Positions 16,867 to 25,441 of a stretch of 64,000 nucleotides of DNA are shown here, one piece after another. Both the position numbers and the translations under genes were made by a program. The notes beneath the pieces were generated by a model that saw nothing but the letters and a program-made list of their open reading frames with translations, searched no databases and was not told where the DNA came from. Positions within the stretch are counted from its first letter, which is position 1; every line of letters begins with the position of its first letter. Where the stretch lies: assembly GCA_016285245.1 (NCBI GenBank), contig JAEEQH010000010.1:20352-84351 (forward strand), given 5' to 3'. The DNA is from Prevotella sp. (lineage in GTDB: Bacteria > Bacteroidota > Bacteroidia > Bacteroidales > Bacteroidaceae).

Positions 16867-18969
16867 ATGAAGATGATACGAAAGGGAATTCTGACGCTGC
16901 TGACGCTGGTGCTCGCCGTTGCCGCACGGGCACAGATGGCCGATCCGGTACACTTCACGTCTGAATTGAAGACGGGCAAGGGTATGGAGGCCGAGATAGT
17001 GTTTATGGGTAAGATTGACGCGGGGTGGCACGTCTACTCCACCGACCTAGGGCAGGACGGCCCCATCGCTGCGACGTTCAACGTTGTGAAGATGGAGGGT
17101 GTCGAGACGGTTGGCAAGCTCGTGGCCCGCGGCCATGAGATCAAGAAGTACGACGAGCTGTTCGGTATGGAGCTGAAGTACTTCGAGGGTGCCGTGACAT
17201 TCGTCCAGAAGGTGAGGTTCACGAAACCTCAGTACGTGATAGACTGTTATCTGGAGTATGGTACCTGCGACGACAAGAGTTGTCTGCCGCCGACGCAGGT
17301 GGCCTTTTCCGCCAACGGCGAAGTGAAAAATGAGAAATCTGAAGCGGAAAATGACAATGAAAAAAAGAATAATGACGTACAGGCAACGGCCGATGCGGAT
17401 TCGATAGTCGCCGATACCATTTCTCATTCCTCACTTCTCATTTCTCATTCCGACACAACAGGCGTTGGCCTTTGGACTCCCGTCGTCGACGAGCTGCGTG
17501 CCGTCGGCGAGGAACAACCGCTGACGGACCACTCCTTATTATATATCCTGCTGATGGGCTTCGTCGGCGGACTCTTAGCGGTGTGTATGCCCTGCATCTG
17601 GCCCATCATCCCGATGACCGTCTCGTTCTTCCTGAAGCGTGCCAAGAAGGACCGAGGGAAAGGAGTCCGCGACGCGATGACCTACGGCCTGAGCATCGTC
17701 ATCATCTATTTGGGACTGGGACTGCTGGTGACGGCCCTCTTCGGCTCCGACACGCTGAACGCGATGTCGACGAACGCTGTGTTCAATATCTTCCTGTTCG
17801 TCCTGCTCGTGGTCTTCGCCCTCAGCTTCTTCGGATGGTTCGAGATCAAGTTGCCCGACTCATGGGCCAACAAGGTCGACCAGAAGGCTGACGAGCTGAG
17901 TGGGAAGGGCAGTGGAACAACATTATCCATTATCCATTCTCAATTATCCATCTTTTTAATGGCCTTCACACTGGTGCTGGTGTCGTTCTCGTGTACGGCG
18001 CCCATCGTCGGCCTGCTGTTGGTGGAGACGACCACCAGTGGCAACTGGCTGGCCCCGGCGCTGGGAATGTTCGGCTTCGCCCTGGCGCTGGCCCTGCCGT
18101 TCACCCTCTTCGCCCTGTTCCCCTCGTGGCTGAAGCAGGCCCCGAAGTCGGGGTCGTGGATGACCACGATCAAGGTGGTGCTCGGCTTCATCGAGCTGGC
18201 CTTCGCCCTGAAGTTCCTGTCGGTGGCCGACCTGGCCTACGGCTGGCATCTCATGGACCGCGAGGTTTTCCTGTCGCTGTGGATCGTCATCTTCGCCCTG
18301 CTTGGTGCCTACCTCTGCGGCTGGCTGAAGTTCCAGCAGGACGAGGTTGGAAAAACGAGGAACGAGGAAGGAGGAACGAGGAACGGCTGGAAGCCCATGC
18401 CCGTCGTCTGCATCATGGGCGGACTGCTGTCGTTTGCCTTCGCCATCTACATGGTGCCTGGCCTCTGGGGTGCCCCATGCAAGGCCGTGAGTGCCTTTGC
18501 GCCGCCGATGAACACGCAGGACTTCAACCTGAACACGAAGACCGTCGAGGCACAGTTCACCGACTACGAGGCCGGTATGGCCGCCGCCCGCGCCCAGGGC
18601 AAGCCGGCGTTCATCGATTTCACGGGCTTTGGCTGTGTGAACTGCCGCAAGATGGAGGCTGCCGTATGGACCGACCCACGTGTTGCCGACAGACTGAAGG
18701 ACGACTTCGTACTCATCTCGCTCTATGTCGATGACAAGACGCCCCTTGCCGAGCCTTTCGTGGTGACCGACGAGCAGGGCAACACGAAGACGCTGCGTAC
18801 CGTTGGCGCTAAGTGGAGCTACCTGCAGAGCCATAAGTTTGGTGCCAACGCCCAGCCTTATTATGTTGTCGTTGACCCCGCGACGGGTAAGCCCCTGACG
18901 GGCAGCCGCGGTTACGACGAGGATGTCGACGGCTTTCTCAGGTTCCTCGCCAAAGGTCTCGGGAAATAG
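16867..18969 (+). CDS. dsbD: DsbD-family thiol:disulfide interchange protein
   Basis: 700 residues: signal peptide (about 1-23), N-terminal periplasmic domain with a cysteine pair (GTCDDKSC, about 134 and 139), eight-helix membrane domain with CMPCIWPIIPM (about 240-250) and VSFSCTAPIVG (about 376), and a C-terminal thioredoxin-like domain with GCVNCRKME (about 590). It passes reducing power from cytosolic thioredoxin across the membrane to periplasmic thiol proteins. Four repeat-derived inserts are visible, all in linkers: about 152-170, 185-195 and 352-363 (family C) and 496-506 (family B). The catalytic cysteines are all kept, so the protein should be active. It lies 15 bp before the DUF2264 gene. 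Confidence 0.93.
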   Translation: MKMIRKGILTLLTLVLAVAARAQMADPVHFTSELKTGKGMEAEIVFMGKIDAGWHVYSTDLGQDGPIAATFNVVKMEGVETVGKLVARGHEIKKYDELFGMELKYFEGAVTFVQKVRFTKPQYVIDCYLEYGTCDDKSCLPPTQVAFSANGEVKNEKSEAENDNEKKNNDVQATADADSIVADTISHSSLLISHSDTTGVGLWTPVVDELRAVGEEQPLTDHSLLYILLMGFVGGLLAVCMPCIWPIIPMTVSFFLKRAKKDRGKGVRDAMTYGLSIVIIYLGLGLLVTALFGSDTLNAMSTNAVFNIFLFVLLVVFALSFFGWFEIKLPDSWANKVDQKADELSGKGSGTTLSIIHSQLSIFLMAFTLVLVSFSCTAPIVGLLLVETTTSGNWLAPALGMFGFALALALPFTLFALFPSWLKQAPKSGSWMTTIKVVLGFIELAFALKFLSVADLAYGWHLMDREVFLSLWIVIFALLGAYLCGWLKFQQDEVGKTRNEEGGTRNGWKPMPVVCIMGGLLSFAFAIYMVPGLWGAPCKAVSAFAPPMNTQDFNLNTKTVEAQFTDYEAGMAAARAQGKPAFIDFTGFGCVNCRKMEAAVWTDPRVADRLKDDFVLISLYVDDKTPLAEPFVVTDEQGNTKTLRTVGAKWSYLQSHKFGANAQPYYVVVDPATGKPLTGSRGYDEDVDGFLRFLAKGLGK
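17321..17451 (+). repeat. Family C repeats in the DsbD linker
   Basis: Two AT-rich strings in frame: 17321-17375 (units like AATGAGAAAT and AATGACAATGA) and 17419-17451 (TTCTCATT units, encoding SHSSLLISHS). They lie between the N-terminal domain and the first membrane helix, where the family is variable. Confidence 0.7.
17921..17955 (+). repeat. Family C repeat before a DsbD membrane helix
   Basis: ATTATCCATT-type units in frame, encoding LSIIHSQLSIF, directly before the helix that carries the SFSCTAP cysteine. The surrounding coding DNA is GC-rich. Confidence 0.75.
18354..18384 (+). repeat. Family B GGAACGA array inside dsbD
   Basis: ACGAGGAACGAGGAAGG-type array in frame, encoding KTRNEEGGTRN in the loop after a membrane helix. 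Near-identical to the array in GH105. Confidence 0.8.
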
Positions 18970-18984
18970 TCTTTACCAACTGAG

Positions 18985-20292
18985 ATGAACAACAAACTAC
19001 TTATACCTAAGATGAAAAGAACAATCTTAATGATGGTGGCTGTGCTGATGCTGATGCCTGTCGCAGCCAAGAAGGTGAAGAAGGCGGTACAGACCGACCG
19101 CGAGTACTGGACGGAACAGGCGTGGAAGATGGCGCAGCCCGTATTAGAAAATATGGCCAAAGGCGAGCTTCAGAAGAACATGAAGACGGAGTTCAGCCCG
19201 AGCTTCGACAACCGCAACCGCAAGGTGGTCTATATGGAGACCTTCGGACGCCTGATGGCGGGCATCGCCCCGTGGCTAAGCCTCACCCCAGACCCCTCTC
19301 CCAACGGAGAGGGGAGTGAATACTCCAAAGTCATGAAATTGCGCGAGTGGGCGCTGCAGGCATATAAGAACGCCGTGGACCCTGAGAGCCCCGACTACCT
19401 CGTCTGGGGTGCCGCCGGTCAGAACCTCGTCGACGCCGCCTACATCGCCGAGTCGTTCATCCGTGCCTACGATGCCCTGTGGGTGCCGCTTGACGACGTG
19501 ACGAAGCAGCGCTACATCACGGAGTTCAAGAAGCTCCGTTCCATCGAGCCCCCCTACACCAACTGGTTCCTCTTCTCGTCGACCATCGAGAGCTTCATTG
19601 CCAAGGCCGCTGGCCTGCGTGAGTACGACGACTTCCGCGTGATGATGACCATCCGCAAGGTCGAGGAGTGGTACATTGGCGACGGCTGGTATGCCGACGG
19701 CCCCGTCTTCGCCTTCGACTACTACTCCAGCTACGTCTTTCACGCCATGTACTTAGAGACGCTGCAGAACATGATTGACGCCAAGGCCAACACCCGCCTG
19801 GAGTACCAGAAGTACTACGACCGCGCCCTGAAGCGTGCGCAGAAGTTCTCGATTATTCTCGAGCGCTTCATCTCGCCCGAGGGCACTTTCCCCGTCATCG
19901 GCCGCTCAACGCCCTACCGCCTCGCCGCCATGCAGCCGCTGGCCCTGATGGCGTGGTACCAGAAGTTGCCCAGCGACCTCTCCAACGGACAGGTGCGCGC
20001 CGCTCTGACCGCCGTCATGCACCGGATGTTCGACCAGCAGCAGAACTACAACGACGGCGGCTACCTCACCATTGGTTTCTGTGGCCACCAGCCCGAGACT
20101 GCCGACTGGTATACCAACAACGGCTCGCTCTACATGACCAGCCTGGCATTTATGCCTCTGGGACTGCCAGCCAATCATCCTTTCTGGACCGACAAGGCCG
20201 AGCCGTGGACACAGGTGAAGGCATGGGGCGGACAGCCCTTCCCGAAGGATCACCGTTGGGCCGACGATATCCAGACGCGCGACCGCTGGTAA
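18985..20292 (+). CDS. DUF2264 family protein, predicted exported carbohydrate-active enzyme
   Basis: 435 residues from 18985; an in-frame ATG at 19012 (MKRTILMMVAVLMLMPVAA) gives a tighter signal peptide and may be the true start. The rest matches the DUF2264 family (YLVWGAAGQNLVDAAYIAESF, PPYTNWFLFSSTIES, WYIGDGWYADGPVFAFDYYSSYVFH), an alpha/alpha-barrel family that I believe is linked to glucuronidase activity in CAZy (GH154). That link is from memory. The family and the neighbours suggest uronic acid removal from plant glycans. Residues about 99-113 (SLTPDPSPNGEGSEY) are a family A hairpin insert. Downstream comes a 152-bp gap before pnp. Confidence 0.82.
   Translation: MNNKLLIPKMKRTILMMVAVLMLMPVAAKKVKKAVQTDREYWTEQAWKMAQPVLENMAKGELQKNMKTEFSPSFDNRNRKVVYMETFGRLMAGIAPWLSLTPDPSPNGEGSEYSKVMKLREWALQAYKNAVDPESPDYLVWGAAGQNLVDAAYIAESFIRAYDALWVPLDDVTKQRYITEFKKLRSIEPPYTNWFLFSSTIESFIAKAAGLREYDDFRVMMTIRKVEEWYIGDGWYADGPVFAFDYYSSYVFHAMYLETLQNMIDAKANTRLEYQKYYDRALKRAQKFSIILERFISPEGTFPVIGRSTPYRLAAMQPLALMAWYQKLPSDLSNGQVRAALTAVMHRMFDQQQNYNDGGYLTIGFCGHQPETADWYTNNGSLYMTSLAFMPLGLPANHPFWTDKAEPWTQVKAWGGQPFPKDHRWADDIQTRDRW
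19281..19325 (+). repeat. Family A hairpin repeat inside the DUF2264 gene
   Basis: C-rich arm followed by a hairpin: CCCCTCTCC (19293-19301) pairs with GGAGAGGGG (19306-19314). It is in frame and encodes LTPDPSPNGEG. The same C-arm-plus-hairpin design recurs at 26653, 34831, 36994 and 37097. Confidence 0.85.
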
Positions 20293-20368
20293 GTCTTGCG
20301 AGATTGTGAAAAGTTCATAAATCGAGGAAATTGTTTCCCTTTTCTTCGTTTATTCATATAATAATGTG

Positions 20369-20376
20369 TACCTTTG
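20369..20376 (+). promoter_or_regulatory. Bacteroidota -7 box (TACCTTTG) for pnp
   Basis: TACCTTTG immediately abuts the 5'-leader hairpin of pnp. Transcription should start a few bases downstream, within or just before the hairpin. The -33 position reads TTCG, a weak match. Confidence 0.7.
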
Positions 20377-20401
20377 CGCCTGCAAATTGAGTTGCAGGCG
20401 C
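20376..20401 (+). promoter_or_regulatory. 10-bp perfect hairpin in the pnp leader
   Basis: GCGCCTGCAA (20376-20385) and TTGCAGGCGC (20392-20401) are perfectly complementary around a 6-base loop, 43 bp before the pnp ATG and right after the -7 box. In E. coli a leader stem-loop cut by RNase III mediates PNPase autoregulation. A similar role here is inference. Confidence 0.7.
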
Positions 20402-20444
20402 TAATCTGCGCCTAATTTTTTATTTTTAGATGTTTTAATACAAG

Positions 20445-22826
20445 ATGAACGTAATTACAAAGACCCTTCAATTGGCTGATGGCAGAACTATCACCATTGA
20501 AACCGGGAAAGTGGCAAAACAGACTGACGGCTCCGTCATGCTCCGCATGAACAACACCGTATTGCTCGCCACTGTTTGTGCCGCAAAAGATGCAGTTCCC
20601 GGAACAGATTTCATGCCTTTGCAGGTAGACTATCGTGAACAGTACGCCGCCGCAGGCCGTTTCCCCGGCGGATTCACCAAGCGCGAAGGCAAAGCCTCAG
20701 ACAACGAAATCCTGACATCGCGACTCGTGGACCGCGTTCTTCGTCCACTCTTCCCCAGTAACTATCACGCAGAAGTTTTCGTCAACGTCATGCTCTTCTC
20801 GGCTGACGGCGTTGACCAGCCCGATGCACTTGCCGGCTTCGCCGCTTCGGCAGCCCTCGCCTGCTCGGATATTCCCTTCGAGTGCCCCATCTCGGAGGTC
20901 CGCGTGGCTCGCATCAACGGCGAGTACGTCATTAACCCCACCTTCGCCCAGATGAAGGAGGCCGACATGGACATCATGGTCGGTGCCTCGGCTGAGAACA
21001 TCATGATGGTTGAGGGTGAGATGAAGGAAGTCTCTGAGCAGGACCTGCTCGGTGCCCTGAAGGCCGCCATGGACGCTATCAAGCCCATGTGTGAGCTGCA
21101 GGCAGAACTCTCGAAGGAGCTTGGCAAGGATGTCAAGCGCGAGTACGACCACGAGGTCAACGACGAGGACCTGCGTGCCCAGATGAACAAGGAACTCTAC
21201 CAGCCCGCCTACGACGTCACGAAGCAGGCCCTGGAGAAGCAGCAGCGCGCTGAGGCCTTCGAGAAGATTCTCGAGGACTTCAAGGAGAAGTATGCTGCCG
21301 ACCACGCCGACCTCACCGAGGACGAGCTGGACGAGAAGTATGCGATGATGGAGCGCTACTACCACGATGTGGAGCGCGACGCCATGCGCCGTTGCATCCT
21401 CGACGAGGGCATCCGTCTTGATGGCCGTAAGACCGACGAGATTCGTCCCATTTGGTGCGAGGTCTCTCCGCTGCCCATGCCTCACGGAAGCTCTATCTTC
21501 ACCCGTGGCGAGACGCAGTCGCTGACCACCGTCACCCTCGGCACAAAGCTCGACGAGAAGCTCGTCGACGACGTCCTCGACAAGAGCTACATGAAGTTCC
21601 TGCTCCACTATAACTTCCCCCCGTTCTGCACGGGCGAGGCCAAGGCTCAGCGCGGCGTAGGCCGTCGTGAGATTGGTCACGGACACCTGGCATGGCGCGG
21701 TCTGAAGGGTCAGATTCCCGCTGACTTCCCCTACACCGTCCGTGTCGTCAGCCAGATCCTGGAGTCCAACGGTTCTTCGTCAATGGCTACCGTCTGCGCC
21801 GGCACGCTGGCCCTGATGGATGCTGGTGTTCCCATGAAGAAGCCCGTCTCGGGTATCGCCATGGGTCTCATCAAGAACCCCGGAGAAGATAAGTACGCTG
21901 TCCTCAGCGATATCCTCGGCGACGAGGACCACCTGGGCGATATGGACTTCAAGACCACCGGTACGAAGGATGGTCTGACGGCCACCCAGATGGATATCAA
22001 GTGCGACGGCCTGTCGTTCGACATCCTCGAGAAGGCCCTCATGCAGGCCAAGGCCGGTCGTGAGCATATCCTGAACTGTATCACCGACACCATCGCCGAG
22101 CCGCGTGCCGAGATGAAGCCCCAGGTGCCCCGCATCGAGGCCTTCGAGATTCCCAAGGAGTTCATCGGTGCTGTCATTGGCCCGGGCGGAAAGATTATCC
22201 AGCAGATGCAGGAGGACACCGGTGCTACCATCACCATCGACGAGGAAGACGGCGTCGGCAAGGTGCAGGTCAGCGCTCCTAACAAAGAGTCTATCGACGC
22301 TGCCATCGCCAAGATCAAGGCTATCGTCGCCATCCCCGAGGTGGGCGAGATCTACGACGGTGTTGTCCGTTCAATCATGCCTTACGGCTGCTTCGTCGAG
22401 ATTATGCCGGGCAAGGATGGTCTGCTCCATATCTCCGAGATTGACTGGAAGCGTCTCGAGACTGTCGAGGAGGCAGGTATCAAGGAGGGCGACCACATCC
22501 AGGTGAAGCTCCTCGAGATCGACCCGAAGACCGGTAAGTACAAGCTCTCGCACCGTGTGCTCATCGAGAAGCCCGAGGGTTATGTCGAGCGTCCCGCCCG
22601 TGGTGAGCGCCGTGAGCGCCCCGAGCGTGGTGAGCGACGTCCCCGTCCCGAGCGTGGCGAGCGTCGCGACCGTGGTGACCGCGGTGACCGTCGTGGTCCC
22701 CGTCCCGAGCGTCACAACGACTTCGCCGACAAGCTGAACGAGAAACTCGGCGACGAGCTCCATGAGCCTGCGAAGAACAACGATCCGAAGGACTTCAGCG
22801 ATGCTCTCGACCACATGGACTTCTAA
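20445..22826 (+). CDS. pnp: Polyribonucleotide nucleotidyltransferase (PNPase)
   Basis: 793 residues. Two RNase PH domains (about 1-240 and 320-550; [19 protein letters not shown] and [15 protein letters not shown], with the D-bearing core [16 protein letters not shown]), a KH domain with the GxxG loop ([16 protein letters not shown], about 580) and an S1 domain ([26 protein letters not shown]). It degrades RNA 3' to 5' with phosphate. The C-terminal tail from about 710 is an unusual Arg/Glu/Gly repeat (units GERR, PERGE, RGDR), longer than in E. coli. Its leader hairpin and strong terminator mark it as a single-gene transcript in the middle of the carbohydrate region. Confidence 0.97.
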   Translation: MNVITKTLQLADGRTITIETGKVAKQTDGSVMLRMNNTVLLATVCAAKDAVPGTDFMPLQVDYREQYAAAGRFPGGFTKREGKASDNEILTSRLVDRVLRPLFPSNYHAEVFVNVMLFSADGVDQPDALAGFAASAALACSDIPFECPISEVRVARINGEYVINPTFAQMKEADMDIMVGASAENIMMVEGEMKEVSEQDLLGALKAAMDAIKPMCELQAELSKELGKDVKREYDHEVNDEDLRAQMNKELYQPAYDVTKQALEKQQRAEAFEKILEDFKEKYAADHADLTEDELDEKYAMMERYYHDVERDAMRRCILDEGIRLDGRKTDEIRPIWCEVSPLPMPHGSSIFTRGETQSLTTVTLGTKLDEKLVDDVLDKSYMKFLLHYNFPPFCTGEAKAQRGVGRREIGHGHLAWRGLKGQIPADFPYTVRVVSQILESNGSSSMATVCAGTLALMDAGVPMKKPVSGIAMGLIKNPGEDKYAVLSDILGDEDHLGDMDFKTTGTKDGLTATQMDIKCDGLSFDILEKALMQAKAGREHILNCITDTIAEPRAEMKPQVPRIEAFEIPKEFIGAVIGPGGKIIQQMQEDTGATITIDEEDGVGKVQVSAPNKESIDAAIAKIKAIVAIPEVGEIYDGVVRSIMPYGCFVEIMPGKDGLLHISEIDWKRLETVEEAGIKEGDHIQVKLLEIDPKTGKYKLSHRVLIEKPEGYVERPARGERRERPERGERRPRPERGERRDRGDRGDRRGPRPERHNDFADKLNEKLGDELHEPAKNNDPKDFSDALDHMDF

Positions 22827-22854
22827 ACACCGGTAAACACCGACTTTTATAAAA

Positions 22855-22899
22855 AGCGGGCGGAAAACCACTTGAAAATTTGGTTTTTCGCCCGTTTTC
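22855..22899 (+). terminator. Rho-independent terminator of pnp
   Basis: An imperfect stem pairs AGCGGGCGGAAAACCA with TTGGTTTTTCGCCCG and is followed by TTTTC, 28 bp after the pnp stop. Its 3' arm overlaps the -33 element of the next gene's promoter. Confidence 0.8.
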
Positions 22900-22910
22900 T
22901 ATTATCTTTG
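22879..22910 (+). promoter_or_regulatory. Promoter of the GH35 gene (TTTG - 20 bp - TATCTTTG)
   Basis: TTTG at 22879-22882, then 20 bp, then TATCTTTG at 22903-22910: a full match to the Bacteroidota housekeeping promoter. The -33 part lies inside the pnp terminator stem. Confidence 0.8.
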
Positions 22911-22941
22911 TGCCCAAATAATCTAAAACAACAAACTACAC

Positions 22942-25368
22942 ATGAAGAAACTGCTGACACTACTGGCCATCACGGCCTTATTGTTCTCTGTTGACTGTGG
23001 CTCCGCCACGGCCAAACCAGCTACTGCTCCCGGTACGTTTACCGTGGGTGACAAGACCTTCCTACTCAACGGCCAGCCCTTCGTGGTGAAGGCGGCCGAG
23101 GTGCACTATCCCCGCATCCCTCGTCCTTACTGGGAGCACCGCATCCAAATGTGTAAGGCACTGGGTATGAACACGCTGTGCCTCTACGTATTCTGGAATA
23201 TCCATGAGCAACAGGAGGGTGTATTCGACTTCACGGGCAACAACGACGTGGCCGAGTTCTGCCGATTGGCGCAGAAGAATGGTATGTACGTCATCGTGCG
23301 CCCCGGCCCCTATGTCTGTGCCGAGTGGGAGATGGGTGGACTGCCTTGGTGGCTCTTAAAGAAAAAGGATATACGCCTGCGCGAGCGCGATCCTTATTTT
23401 ATGGAAAGGGTAAAAATCTTCGAGCAGAAGGTGGGCGAGCAGCTCGCACCGCTGACCATCCAGAACGGCGGCCCCATCATCATGATTCAGGTGGAGAACG
23501 AGTACGGAAGTTATGGCGAGGACAAGCCATATGTTTCGGAAATCCGCGATTGCCTGCGCTCCATCTACGGCAAGGAGCTGTCGCTCTTCCAATGTGACTG
23601 GTCGAGCAACTTTGAGAAGAACGGTCTCGACGATTTGACGTGGACGATGAACTTCGGCACGGGTGCGAATATCAACGACCAGTTCCGCCGCCTCGGCGAG
23701 TTGCGTCCCAACGCCCCGAAGATGTGCTCGGAGTTCTGGAGCGGCTGGTTCGACAAGTGGGGAGCCCGTCACGAGACCCGTCCCGCCAAGGACATGGTCG
23801 AGGGCATGGACGAAATGCTGTCGAAGGGTATCAGCTTCTCGCTCTACATGACCCACGGAGGGACCTCGTTTGGCCACTGGGCCGGTGCTAACTCGCCCGG
23901 CTTTGCACCTGACGTGACCAGCTATGACTACGACGCCCCCATCAACGAGTGGGGTCTCGCCACCCCGAAGTTCTGGGAGCTGCGCAAGATGATGGAGAAG
24001 TACAACGACGGCAAGAAGATGCCATCTGTGCCCAAGGCTCCCATGCCGATAGTTACCGTACCGAAGTTTGAGCTGACGGAATTTGCCACCCTCATGACAG
24101 CGATGACCAATTCCAAGCCCGTGAATGGCGGACTGAAGACTTTCGAGGAGATGGATATGGGCTGGGGTACGATGATTTACTCCACCCGACTGCCGGAAAT
24201 AACCTCATCCAGCGTTCTGACAGGTGAATTCCACGATTTTGCGCAGGTATTTATCGACAAGAAATACATCGGCAAGATAGATCGCGTTAAGAACGAGAAG
24301 TCTCTCACCATCCCTGCCGTCAAGAAGGGTGCCGAACTTATTATTATCGTCGAAGGCATGGGCCGCATCAACTTCGGTCGTGCCATCAAGGACTTCAAGG
24401 GCATCGTCGGTAATGTCACGCTGACCACCGAGAACGATGAAGCAGAGATTATGCTGACACCGAAGAACTGGATGAACATCGCCATCCCCGATGACTACGA
24501 GACGGCTAAGAATGCGCTCGATATGGTAAAGTCGCTTAATGACAAGGCTGATAAGGGCGAAATAAAGGGTAGCTTCCAGGGAGCGGCACTGATGCAGAAC
24601 TACGAGGAATCTCAGAAACTGGCTGACTTCATGAAGCCCGGATACCATCGCGGCTACTTCACGCTGAAGAAGGTAGGCGACACCTTCCTGAATTTCGAGA
24701 CTTGGGGCAAGGGACAGGTCTACGTCAATGGTCACGCCATGGGCCGCATCTGGAGCATCGGTCCGCAGCAGACGCTCTACGTGCCTGGCTGCTGGCTGAA
24801 AAAGGGTAGGAACGAGATTATCGTCCTTGACGTCGTCGGTCCGAAGGAGCGCGTAGTGTGGGGACAGGCAGAGCCTGAGCTGAACAAGCTTCAGCTGGAG
24901 AAGAGCAACAAACACAACAACATCGGCGACAAGCCCGACCTCAACAGCGCCACGCCCGCAGTCACAGGTGCTTTCAAGGCTGGCAATGGCTGGCAGACCA
25001 TCCAGTTTGGAAAGACAGTCAAGGGTCGCTACCTAGCCATAGAATGTCTCTCTACCCAGAAGGATAACGACCGCGTAGCTATCGCCGAGTTGTATTTGCA
25101 GGGTGCTGATGGCAAGCGTCTCTCTCGAGAGCCGTGGACGACGAAGTACGCTAACTCCGAAGAGGAGAACGGCAACCACACCGGTGACAAGGTCTTTGAC
25201 CTGCAGGAATCGACCTACTGGCAGACAGAGAAGTCGGCTTCTGCTCCCCACCTTTTGGTCATCGACCTTGGCTCTGAGCAGACCGTCAACGCCCTCGAGT
25301 ACCTACCGCGTGCCGAACAGGGCGCTCCAGGCAGCATCAAGAGCTTCCGCATCTATCTGCTGAAGTAA
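22942..25368 (+). CDS. GH35 beta-galactosidase with C-terminal discoidin-like domain
   Basis: 808 residues with signal peptide (about 1-24). The GH35 barrel shows RPGPYVCAEWEMGGLPWWLL, the acid/base Glu in IQVENEYGSYGED and the nucleophile in MCSEFWSGWFDKWG. A beta-sandwich jelly-roll follows (about 400-650; FINFGRAIKD-like, QTLYVPGCWLKKGRNEI), then a C-terminal F5/8-type discoidin-like domain (about 670-808; GRYLAIECLS, LLVIDLGSEQTVNALEYLPR). It removes terminal beta-galactose, for example from pectic galactan, arabinogalactan or xyloglucan side chains. Transcribed from its own promoter and followed by a 15-bp hairpin. Confidence 0.93.
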   Translation: MKKLLTLLAITALLFSVDCGSATAKPATAPGTFTVGDKTFLLNGQPFVVKAAEVHYPRIPRPYWEHRIQMCKALGMNTLCLYVFWNIHEQQEGVFDFTGNNDVAEFCRLAQKNGMYVIVRPGPYVCAEWEMGGLPWWLLKKKDIRLRERDPYFMERVKIFEQKVGEQLAPLTIQNGGPIIMIQVENEYGSYGEDKPYVSEIRDCLRSIYGKELSLFQCDWSSNFEKNGLDDLTWTMNFGTGANINDQFRRLGELRPNAPKMCSEFWSGWFDKWGARHETRPAKDMVEGMDEMLSKGISFSLYMTHGGTSFGHWAGANSPGFAPDVTSYDYDAPINEWGLATPKFWELRKMMEKYNDGKKMPSVPKAPMPIVTVPKFELTEFATLMTAMTNSKPVNGGLKTFEEMDMGWGTMIYSTRLPEITSSSVLTGEFHDFAQVFIDKKYIGKIDRVKNEKSLTIPAVKKGAELIIIVEGMGRINFGRAIKDFKGIVGNVTLTTENDEAEIMLTPKNWMNIAIPDDYETAKNALDMVKSLNDKADKGEIKGSFQGAALMQNYEESQKLADFMKPGYHRGYFTLKKVGDTFLNFETWGKGQVYVNGHAMGRIWSIGPQQTLYVPGCWLKKGRNEIIVLDVVGPKERVVWGQAEPELNKLQLEKSNKHNNIGDKPDLNSATPAVTGAFKAGNGWQTIQFGKTVKGRYLAIECLSTQKDNDRVAIAELYLQGADGKRLSREPWTTKYANSEEENGNHTGDKVFDLQESTYWQTEKSASAPHLLVIDLGSEQTVNALEYLPRAEQGAPGSIKSFRIYLLK

Positions 25369-25375
25369 GATTCTT

Positions 25376-25410
25376 ACAGCGACTATCGCGATATCCGCGA
25401 TAGTCGCTGT
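25376..25410. terminator. 15-bp perfect inverted repeat after GH35
   Basis: ACAGCGACTATCGCG (25376-25390) and its exact complement (25396-25410) flank a 5-base loop, 7 bp after the GH35 stop. The T-tract is short (TT after the stem), so it may be a terminator or an mRNA-stabilising hairpin. Confidence 0.75.
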
Positions 25411-25441
25411 TTAATACAAACACATAAATAACTAGACTCAT

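Noticed and set aside
22560..22740. Arg/Glu/Gly repeats of the PNPase tail as a family B insertion
   Set aside because: The DNA units differ from GGAACGA and lie at a natural C-terminal tail; no sharp composition change.
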